Below are positions 7,185 through 14,277 of a DNA stretch of 16,642 nucleotides, piece by piece. Made by a program: the position numbers and the translations under genes. This stretch comes from DASYSA01 sp036003885 (lineage in GTDB: Bacteria > Acidobacteriota > Blastocatellia > UBA7656), in the NCBI GenBank assembly GCA_036003885.1, contig DASYSA010000355.1, positions 1-16,642 of the forward strand. The letters run 5' to 3'. The notes below the pieces were generated by a model. The model saw nothing but the letters and a program-made list of their open reading frames with translations, searched no databases and was not told the origin of the DNA. Position 1 is the stretch's first letter. Each line of letters begins with the position of its first letter.

Positions 7185-10100
7185 TTAGAGGGTCCTCACT
7201 TCTTTGACCACCTGCCAGATCGAATGCGACCTCCGAATCCAGAGCCTCAGCAAATCGATCTTGAATCTGAATCCGTCCTTGGCATCTTTCTCGATCAATT
7301 CCCTTCGGAACATCTCTTCCAACGTAAGGCGAATCGTGTTCTCGGAGAGGTTCACCGGATAGTCGTTTGCCCTGACGGAGGCCCGCAACTCGGAGGCCGT
7401 GGTGAATAGATTGCCGTCAGACAGCTGCTCACCCATAAGCGAGAGCACCAGCTTCTCGTCATCCGACAGACCATCCCACGCGTAGATCATCTGCGGCAGC
7501 GGATTGTCGACAATGTCGGCGATCACATGTTGAAGATCGGCGAGCGTTATCCAGTTCTGCTGGTGTTCGTTCATGTAGTCGACGACATTCTGACAGGTGA
7601 CCTGCGCGTAGAAAGGCTGGCCGGCGGTGAGCCGATAGATTACATCGGCCACGCCGCGGCCGTAGACTACTCGCCCGGCGACCGGCTCGCTGATCAAGCG
7701 CGCCGCGTCTTTCTCGGATAGGAATCCTACTTTGCGAAACAGCGATCGCCTGAGTAATTCGCGCCAGTACTTCTTGTCGCGCTCCTCGAGGCGGCGCGAT
7801 CCGGTGAAGATCAGGGCCAACCGCTCCTTGTTGTCCATCAACCCGGCCAGAAACGTGAACAGATCCGGCGAGAGCTTGCCCTCATCGACCTTCGCCTCCA
7901 TGAGTTCATACTCATCGATGAGAATAAGCAGCGTACGCGTATCCAGCGCGGCAAGCACTTCATCGAGGAAGTCGAGAAAGAGCGGATAGGGATTCCGGCC
8001 GTCAAACTGTGGAACGCTGACCAGAGGTCCGGCCCGGCGAGACACCGCTCGGGCGCTTCCACCCATCGCAATATTGGCGGGCTCGGCGCGAGCGTCTGCT
8101 GCGCTCGGCAATGCCGCCGGCCTCGGCCCGAGCGCTGCCGACACGGCTTCCGCGATCAGGCGGGAGATTCGGGCGAAGAATTCCGAGTCGGACGATATGA
8201 CCATCTCCTGCATATCGACGAAGACCGGCACAAAACGATCGCCCAGCCGCCCGTTCAGCACCTGGTAGAGAATCGAGCTCTTCCCCACTCGGCGCTCGCC
8301 GCAAAAGACAATTACCACTCCCTGGCTCACTCCCTCCAGCTTTGTACGCACGTAGCGGAAATCATCCTCTCGCCCGAAAAACATGCTTTCGGTGCGAATC
8401 GGGTTGCCGACGATGTAAGGGTTCGGCTCTATGGGCACATAGCTGCGGAGTTCCTTCGGCAAATCGTATTCGCGGTCGCGAAGCTTACGGACAGCGAGGA
8501 TACCCGCAAGCGTGAGCGAGATCAGAGCCAGCCCTGTCAAATAGAACCACCAGCTGGTCCAGAACGGCGGGGCTACCCGCACCACCAGCACTGCGGCCGG
8601 AGTCAACGCCGCGCCGCCGATCTCAGAACCCGCGCCGTATAGATCCCGGTTTAGCGCAATGACCTCGAATGCCTGTTCGCCTGCGCCTATCCCGAAAAGC
8701 GTTACCTCGCGCGTGGCCCCCGGCTGCACTGCAAGAAGAGTCCACGGCTCGCTGGCGTTTGCAGGATTGATCCGATACAGGTAGCGCACCTGCCCTGTCA
8801 TACTCGCGGCGGTGAAGTAGAACGTCAGGCGTTGGCCGCCATACGGCAGAGCGTGAGGCCCCGAACCATAGGCCCTCTCGGTCTGCCCGTCTGCTCTTAG
8901 CGAGATCTGAGTCGGAGGAGCCTGCCTCATCGGCAAGTGCCGGACCGCGCCCTTGTCAGTGGAAATCCAGATTTGGCCCGCGCTGTCCTCCGAGATCGAG
9001 TTCACGCGATTCCCGGTCAGCGCGTATGTCTCGCCGGAATAGATCGCTGAAATCGAATGTCCGCCGATGCTGGCGAACTTCTTTACTTGTCCGTCGTCAG
9101 TGCCAACCCAGAGAAAGCCGTCGCGATCCACGAACAATGTGCTCGCGGGCTCTCCGTCGAATGTTCCCAGGGCCCACCCGCCACGCCTTTCTTCACGATA
9201 GACCTGAACGCCCGCGCGTGTGGCGATCAGCAGCTGGTCCTTGAAGCGAGTGATGCATCGAGTATCGTTGTCCGCGAGACCTCGCCCCGAATCGACAACT
9301 TCACTCGCATTGGTCCCCGGATCGATCCTGACCACTCCTCGAGCGGTTGAGAACCACAACTTTCCATCCGCGTCTTCGAACACGTGCCGCACATCGTATC
9401 CGGACAACGCCTCGAGCCTCTTGATCTCGCCTCGCTTGTATATGTTCGCACCCTTCGACGTGGCAAAGACAACCGATGACCCATCAGCGAGAACAGCAAC
9501 GAAGTGAACATTGTTTGCTTCCAACCCATTGCCTTCGCTGAACTGAGTAATCGTTTGGCCGCTCAGCTTGAGCGCTCCCTGCTCAGTGGCAAGCCAGTAC
9601 GAACCCTCATCATCAAACGCGATCGCGCGAACGCTGGTGTTTGCGCGAAAGCGGTCGACCGGCACAAACCGCTCGCCTTCCATTTGCGAGATGCCCGAGC
9701 CGGTCACAAACCACAGTTTGCCCCGGTCCCTGCCGCTAGCGGGTATCTCTACGACTGCCCGAACGTCGTTATCCGCCAATCCGCGACTTGCATTGAAGCT
9801 GACGAAGCTGTAGAGATCGGCTCGCACAGCTCCGTTATCCGTTCCGAACCAGGTTATTCCCTCGCTCCCGGTGAACACCGCGGCAACTCGGTTGCGATCG
9901 AGAGATCCGACACGCTGCCACTCGCGACGGCCGGGATCGTAGAGAAGCGCGCCGCCGGCGCCGAGCGCAAACCAGATCCGGTCCTTGCGGTCCTGCCCGA
10001 TTGCTCTCACGGAAGAGTCGCCCCCGGCATCCAGCGCAGGTGATCTCACTGCTCTTAGAGTTGTACCGTCGAAGACGTACACGCCGGCGCTTGTCGCAAT

Positions 10101-11471
10101 CCACAGGGCGCCTCGGTTGTCTACAAAGATAAAGCGGACATCGGACCCGTCCAGCGAGCGCGCAGTCGAAGGTGGGCCAGCTGCAGGCGATTCGGAAGCG
10201 GTGTGAGGACGAGAGTCCTGGGTGGCCGGTCTGGCTTCTATCGCGTTCGATGATGTTACTGGCTGGTTGAAGAAGGCAACTCTTTCGCCTTCTATTGTAG
10301 CCAGCCCGCGCGCGGTCGCGACCCACAACTTGCCGCTCTTGTCTTCTGCGACGGCCCTCACATCGCTCGAGGGCAAGCCTGTCGACTGATCTATCTGAAC
10401 CGAGGTTCTTCCGTCGAACCGGACCAGCCCATCGGCAGTCGAGACCCATACCTTGCCGGCCGGGCTTGCATACACGTGCCGTGCATCGCGCCCTTCGAGA
10501 CCGCCGGAAATCCCGACCCCGGATTTGCTGATTCGCCGCGCACCTCGAGGAGTCGCAAGCCATATTGCGCCGCTGGAGTCCTCAGCAATCGACCTGATAT
10601 CCTCGCCGGCCAGTTCCTCATAAGCCGAACCGCTGACCGCCGACGACTCGAAGTCCGCTCCATTGAAGCGAGCGACCCCTTTATCGGTTCCGAACCACAT
10701 CCATCCTTCGCTGTCTTGAAATATGGCCTGGACATTCTTCGACGGAAGATTGGGAACGCTTCGGCGCAGGACTGCCTTTTCATTGATCGGAATCACCGGC
10801 GCAACGGACAACTGCACCGCGAGCTCGTTCGTCATTCCAGAGGAGATGGACACCTGGTTGCGATACTCGTCGAAACCTCGCTGCACGACATTCAGTTGAT
10901 AGGAACCCTGGGCGAGTTTGCCGAAATAAGCGTCGCCTCCATCGTCAGTTGTGACCCGCGCGACCATGCTGGACGCAACTCCGCGCTCCTGGGACGAGAG
11001 ACTTACGGACACGCCCCGGAGCGCTTGATTATTGGCATCCCCGACTTTCACATGAAGAGATGAAGCGCTGAGCTTGAGGATGGGCGCCGCAAGCGACTCA
11101 TCCGGACGGGTCACGGTTACGGTAACACTCTGCTTGCGGAAACTCGTGGCGTCGGCCGTGATTTTGTACTGGCCGGGTTTGAGGTTGCGGAACTCATACT
11201 TGCCATCTGCCTGCGTGCGCACTGACGCAAAAAAATCTCCGGACGCGATCGTCACTTTTGCATCGACCACCGGCGAGGCTTTGTCATCAGAGACTACTCC
11301 GGCGACAACGGCGCCTTCGTTTTGCGCTGCCTCGCCCGGAGTTGCGACGTGCACCCAATGCGCCGCTGCGGCAACGAGCAGGAATGTGACCGTGAGCTTC
11401 AACAGTCGGATTGATGCGCGCTGACGTGAGGCGCTTTGCAGGATCAGACCAATTCGGTTGCGAGTAGACAC
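7185..11471 (-). CDS. Giant transmembrane sensor: CarboxypepD_reg, propellers, Y_Y_Y, ATPase
   Basis: The N-terminus has a hydrophobic segment (about 22-42) acting as signal or anchor. Two carboxypeptidase-regulatory-like beta domains follow (about 52-130 and 136-222). Fourteen propeller repeats of the two-component regulator type run from about 245 to 850, for example DVRAVAEDKSGKLWVATARG (370-389); fourteen suits two seven-bladed propellers. A Y_Y_Y-like domain (about 865-945) and one membrane helix (about 972-994) follow. The cytoplasmic part starts with NPYIVGNPI and FFGR (1031-1034), then Walker A GERRVGKSS (1058-1066), Walker B LLILIDEYE (1181-1189) and a C-terminal winged-helix-like region. 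In known propeller sensors this position usually holds a histidine kinase; here none is seen. The likely job is sensing an extracytoplasmic ligand and signalling to the adjacent ATPase-kinase. The start is GTG at 11471 with only a weak AAGAA upstream. Confidence 0.93.
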   Translation of the reverse strand: MSTRNRIGLILQSASRQRASIRLLKLTVTFLLVAAAAHWVHVATPGEAAQNEGAVVAGVVSDDKASPVVDAKVTIASGDFFASVRTQADGKYEFRNLKPGQYKITADATSFRKQSVTVTVTRPDESLAAPILKLSASSLHVKVGDANNQALRGVSVSLSSQERGVASSMVARVTTDDGGDAYFGKLAQGSYQLNVVQRGFDEYRNQVSISSGMTNELAVQLSVAPVIPINEKAVLRRSVPNLPSKNVQAIFQDSEGWMWFGTDKGVARFNGADFESSAVSGSAYEELAGEDIRSIAEDSSGAIWLATPRGARRISKSGVGISGGLEGRDARHVYASPAGKVWVSTADGLVRFDGRTSVQIDQSTGLPSSDVRAVAEDKSGKLWVATARGLATIEGERVAFFNQPVTSSNAIEARPATQDSRPHTASESPAAGPPSTARSLDGSDVRFIFVDNRGALWIATSAGVYVFDGTTLRAVRSPALDAGGDSSVRAIGQDRKDRIWFALGAGGALLYDPGRREWQRVGSLDRNRVAAVFTGSEGITWFGTDNGAVRADLYSFVSFNASRGLADNDVRAVVEIPASGRDRGKLWFVTGSGISQMEGERFVPVDRFRANTSVRAIAFDDEGSYWLATEQGALKLSGQTITQFSEGNGLEANNVHFVAVLADGSSVVFATSKGANIYKRGEIKRLEALSGYDVRHVFEDADGKLWFSTARGVVRIDPGTNASEVVDSGRGLADNDTRCITRFKDQLLIATRAGVQVYREERRGGWALGTFDGEPASTLFVDRDGFLWVGTDDGQVKKFASIGGHSISAIYSGETYALTGNRVNSISEDSAGQIWISTDKGAVRHLPMRQAPPTQISLRADGQTERAYGSGPHALPYGGQRLTFYFTAASMTGQVRYLYRINPANASEPWTLLAVQPGATREVTLFGIGAGEQAFEVIALNRDLYGAGSEIGGAALTPAAVLVVRVAPPFWTSWWFYLTGLALISLTLAGILAVRKLRDREYDLPKELRSYVPIEPNPYIVGNPIRTESMFFGREDDFRYVRTKLEGVSQGVVIVFCGERRVGKSSILYQVLNGRLGDRFVPVFVDMQEMVISSDSEFFARISRLIAEAVSAALGPRPAALPSAADARAEPANIAMGGSARAVSRRAGPLVSVPQFDGRNPYPLFLDFLDEVLAALDTRTLLILIDEYELMEAKVDEGKLSPDLFTFLAGLMDNKERLALIFTGSRRLEERDKKYWRELLRRSLFRKVGFLSEKDAARLISEPVAGRVVYGRGVADVIYRLTAGQPFYAQVTCQNVVDYMNEHQQNWITLADLQHVIADIVDNPLPQMIYAWDGLSDDEKLVLSLMGEQLSDGNLFTTASELRASVRANDYPVNLSENTIRLTLEEMFRRELIEKDAKDGFRFKIDLLRLWIRRSHSIWQVVKEVRTL

Positions 11472-11503
11472 TTCTTAGTTAAGCGATGATCGTATCAGGA
11501 GCG

Positions 11504-11533
11504 AGTATACACTTGGCTCAAGCCTCGCGGCAA
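11504..11533 (-). promoter_or_regulatory. Predicted promoter for the propeller-ATPase and ATPase-kinase operon
   Basis: On the minus strand, TATACT (plus 11504-11509) lies 18 bases downstream of TTGCCG (plus 11528-11533). They match the -10 and -35 consensus at five and four of six positions. Transcription would begin near 11497, giving a leader of about 26 bases to the GTG at 11471. Confidence 0.5.
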
Positions 11534-11723
11534 CGAAGCCGTCATTGTACAACCTCAGTGAAGGGGCCAATTCTAAGGGGACCGCAAGGACCGAGGGCTC
11601 GCCCGAATGGGAGATGTCGCACGCCGGAGTACGGGACAGTGATCCACTTTCTGTGTGTATTGCCGAGCGACGCAAGCATCTCGTGCTTGGCCGCGTTAAC
11701 GGACTGCGAATCTTTCAAATGGG
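11534..11723. other. Non-coding or weakly coding stretch between sensor operon and HicB-like gene
   Basis: No recognisable gene lies here. A minus-strand frame of 61 codons starts with GTG at 11727, overlapping the stop of the HicB-like gene as GTGA, and ends at 11542. Its product has no family resemblance that I can see, and it is not a HicA. A small inverted repeat, CAAGCA/TGCTTG with loop TCTCG, lies near 11669-11685 and lacks a T-tract. I see no terminator or transposon end. Confidence 0.3.
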
Positions 11724-11942
11724 TCACGCGTACATTAAGCGACCCTTCGGTTCTGTTATCGCACGACCCAATTCTCTTGCCGTTTCAATCCACTCCTGAA
11801 TTATCATATCCACATTGGCTAGAGCCTCTGCATAGGTCGATCCATCTCCAGCGCAGCCTGGCAACTCAGGTACCTCGGCGATGAACGCTCCGTCCTCGTT
11901 GCTCCAATAAATGATTATTTCGTACTTGTAGTTATTGTTCAT
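11724..11942 (-). CDS. Small HicB-like antitoxin-family protein
   Basis: The 72-residue product has the HicB-type partial RNase-H-like fold pattern: EIIIYWSNEDGAFIAEVPEL, then PGCAGDGSTYAEALANV, then an amphipathic helix IQEWIETARELGR and the tail PEPKGRL-like (here TEPKGRL). Known HicB proteins neutralise the HicA mRNA interferase, and many also bind DNA through an extra C-terminal domain that is absent here. No HicA is adjacent, so this may be a solitary HicB-like protein, a common arrangement whose function is unclear. I chose ATG at 11942 over a TTG at 11954 because family members begin with a short polar leader before the first strand. It lies 39 bases after the other HicB-like frame, in the same direction. 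Confidence 0.75.
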   Translation of the reverse strand: MNNNYKYEIIIYWSNEDGAFIAEVPELPGCAGDGSTYAEALANVDMIIQEWIETARELGRAITEPKGRLMYA

Positions 11943-11981
11943 CAGCCTGACCAACCGTTTGCTGTTTCGTTCGGCGCGGCT

Positions 11982-12196
11982 TTAGGCGGCAACTTCAACG
12001 TATGAGGAGTAGCTGCTTGGCTCTGGAATTTCGCAGCCTTCCTCCCGCAGCCCTTCCAGGTGAAATTCAAGCGCCTGCTGAATATTCCGCTCAACTTCTT
12101 CTTTGGTTCTTCCGGTTGATCCGCAGCCCGGCACATCGGGAGAGTATGCCGAGTAACCGGTCTCGGTTGCTTCAACGATGATCAAACTTTTTTCAT
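11982..12196 (-). CDS. Second HicB-like gene with an apparent frameshift at its start
   Basis: The intact frame opens with TTG at 12185 and encodes a HicB-like protein: IIVEATETGYSAYSPDVPGC, TGRTKEEVERNIQQALEFHL, then EGLREEGCEIPEPSSY. Typical relatives start with Met-Lys-Lys or similar before the first strand. Such a start exists here as ATG at 12196 followed by AAA AAA, but it runs into TGA after GTT. One extra base in the A6 tract (12188-12193), or a -1 slip on it, would join MKKS to LIIVEATE. The gene may therefore carry a one-base deletion, use slippage, or start at TTG. The product is about 67-71 residues. It is upstream of the other HicB-like gene and no HicA is visible beside either. 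The family call is good; the start is uncertain. Confidence 0.65.
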
Positions 12197-12312
12197 GACT
12201 TCAGCCCTGCCTGCTTCAAGATGTTTGCGCCGGTCTCTCCTGCCTCTTGCGGTTATGACCATTATTGCAACATTCGGATCTCGACCTATTGAACCACCTT
12301 TCAGTCCCACCC

Positions 12313-14277
12313 TCAACTGCCTTCGATGTATGGCCGGGACTGAACGATGTAGAGCCTGCCCGCCTGATAAAGCCATTCTATGTCCTGATCGCGGCCAGCG
12401 AACACCCGCTTGATCCGAAGCGCTGCCCTCGCCAATCGCCGCACCATCTCGTCTGTCAGCACCGCCCGATGCTCTTCTATTTGTATCTCCTTGACGCCGC
12501 CTCGCTCATCGAACCCGAGCATCGTGTCCTCTTCCGACCGAGTCAGCACCCGAATAGCGTTCGTTCGCGCGCTGTAGAGCACCTGCTCGGGCACGCGCCG
12601 GCCCTCGACTACCTTGATGCCGAGGCCGCGCTTGGCATTTATGTAAATCGCCTGGCGATCCGTTCTATCGAAGGGATCGGTCGTGATCGCAACCCCGGCG
12701 CTGTCGGCGTTGATTCCTTCCTGAATCAATACCCCAGGATAGACCCCGAAGTGGTTCATCCCGAAGCTCTCGCGCGCTTCGTACGCCTCGTAATTCCACA
12801 CTGATGCCCATACCGTCTTGATCCCTTCCATCAGTTGATCGTCAGAGCGAATGTTGGGGACCGTGGTGTACAGCCCCGCGCCGCTGAAGTTCGGGAGGTC
12901 CTCAGCATTGGTCGAGCTTCGGGCGAACAGCCCTTTGTCGCCGTATTCGCGATGGACCTTTTCAAGAACGGCCTTCCGGAACTCTTCGCTGTGTCGTCCC
13001 TCCGTAATCCAGCGTCGCACGTCGGTCAGCCGTTGCTTTCGGTATTTTGGATCATGAACGAAGCGGTCCTCCTCGACCGCCCCCGCGATGCGCTCTTCGA
13101 GATTATTGCGCAGAATGAACTCCCGATAGTAGTGGAAAGGGATCGCGAAGCCGGGAGGAACAGTGATCTCCGGAAGGCGCGCGTTGATGATCTCACCGAG
13201 GTTGGCTGACTTCGCCCCGAATCGAATGGCGTCTCGCGCCCGCTGCTCATTCAGGTTCGTCAGCCTGTCATATCCAAGGTCCGCTTTTGGTGTGATCAGA
13301 TCGGATCGCTTGAGCCACTCTCGTTGTCGCGCCTCGACTGCTCGAACGTCCGCAGGCGTCAGGCTGTAATTGTCCTCCCGTACTTCCAGGCGCACATACT
13401 TGCCTTCGAGCTGTTTAAAGAGCTTGTCGGCATTCTTGATGTGGGCGTTTGGGATCGCCCATTGTTTCGCAAGCATATTGACATGAGAGAGAGGCGACGC
13501 GGGCTGCGTGGTTATGATCCCCGACAGGGGCGTGAGTTGAATCGGCGCTTCGCTGAATATCACGATCTGGTTGCGATCAATCACGGTATCGGGAGTCATC
13601 CGCTCGATGATGCGAAGCTGGCCGATGCCGGCCGCAATATTGAGCGGCTGGTACGCGGCGTCACGCGCAAGGTCGCTTGATGTAAGCGTCTTGAGCGCGC
13701 CTCCGCCGGCGACCGCCGCACTGGCGGTCTCTTCCTGAGAGAGCGAATTGGGTTTGAAGTAAATGGGCGCGAAGAAGCTCTTGCCGAGTGCGGCATAGGT
13801 TTCATTCAGCAACTGTGTCGTAAGGTTGTCGCTCTCCCAAAACTCGAAAGTGAATTTGCCGGCTGCCGTCTGGTATGCGACCGTCCCCAGCAGGAAGCGG
13901 CGGTCGGCCTTCGAATAGTTATTATCATAGAGCGCGCGTCCGCGTTCCAGGGACAGGTAGGAAGCGTTGATGAAGTCTTTATGGAATTCATACAGCTTCG
14001 AGTTGACGTAGTAGACGCGGCCGCGGGCGCGGCGGTCGATCACGAACATCACGTGAGGAAGCGCGTAGAATCGACCCCGATAGTAGACGCGCGCCAGAAG
14101 ATCGAAGTCGGATTGAGCATTGATTTGAGCGAGCCATCGTGGAGGAGAAGTTGTTGTGGTCTTGCGGGCTTGCGAGGTTGCGGCCGAGACGGTGAGCAAA
14201 AGGCAAGCAACATATGCCACGAATTTCCGCGCCGGTTCGTGCTCACGGGCGACATTCGTTGATCCTGCATCGTTCAT
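12313..14277 (-). CDS. Signal-peptide-bearing PEP/pyruvate dikinase-like protein (GWD-like order)
   Basis: The 654-residue product starts with a signal-peptide-like segment (hydrophobic 18-33, then SAATSQA). An unassigned N-terminal region covers about 45-235. A segment resembling the swivelling phosphohistidine domain follows: GIITTQPASPLSHVNMLAKQ (253-272), with H265 the candidate phosphorylated histidine. The C-terminal third is a PPDK_N-type ATP-grasp domain: GAKSANLGEI (354-363), RSSTNAEDLPNFSGAGLY (453-470), QEGINADSAGVAITTDPF (519-536) and DIEWLYQAGRLYIVQSRP (632-649). Known PPDK and PEP synthase carry the ATP domain first. Histidine domain before ATP domain is the order of glucan water dikinase. 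Export is puzzling for an ATP-dependent enzyme. The frame continues upstream to 14679, but I chose ATG at 14277 because it overlaps the MFS stop as ATGA, implying translational coupling. Confidence 0.85.
   Translation of the reverse strand: MNDAGSTNVAREHEPARKFVAYVACLLLTVSAATSQARKTTTTSPPRWLAQINAQSDFDLLARVYYRGRFYALPHVMFVIDRRARGRVYYVNSKLYEFHKDFINASYLSLERGRALYDNNYSKADRRFLLGTVAYQTAAGKFTFEFWESDNLTTQLLNETYAALGKSFFAPIYFKPNSLSQEETASAAVAGGGALKTLTSSDLARDAAYQPLNIAAGIGQLRIIERMTPDTVIDRNQIVIFSEAPIQLTPLSGIITTQPASPLSHVNMLAKQWAIPNAHIKNADKLFKQLEGKYVRLEVREDNYSLTPADVRAVEARQREWLKRSDLITPKADLGYDRLTNLNEQRARDAIRFGAKSANLGEIINARLPEITVPPGFAIPFHYYREFILRNNLEERIAGAVEEDRFVHDPKYRKQRLTDVRRWITEGRHSEEFRKAVLEKVHREYGDKGLFARSSTNAEDLPNFSGAGLYTTVPNIRSDDQLMEGIKTVWASVWNYEAYEARESFGMNHFGVYPGVLIQEGINADSAGVAITTDPFDRTDRQAIYINAKRGLGIKVVEGRRVPEQVLYSARTNAIRVLTRSEEDTMLGFDERGGVKEIQIEEHRAVLTDEMVRRLARAALRIKRVFAGRDQDIEWLYQAGRLYIVQSRPYIEGS

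Noticed and set aside
7185..8420. Histidine kinase or response-regulator output in the sensor
   Set aside because: No H-box, N/G-box or receiver motif is visible; the cytoplasmic part shows Walker A and B motifs instead.
9835..10563. 242-codon minus-strand frame inside the sensor gene
   Set aside because: Arg-rich composition typical of a shifted reading of the propeller repeats; the real frame shows regular blades through the same bases.
11472..12312. HicA toxin partner for the HicB-like genes
   Set aside because: None of the short frames in this region shows the HicA GSH-containing pattern or the C-terminal LKPGTLR-like block.
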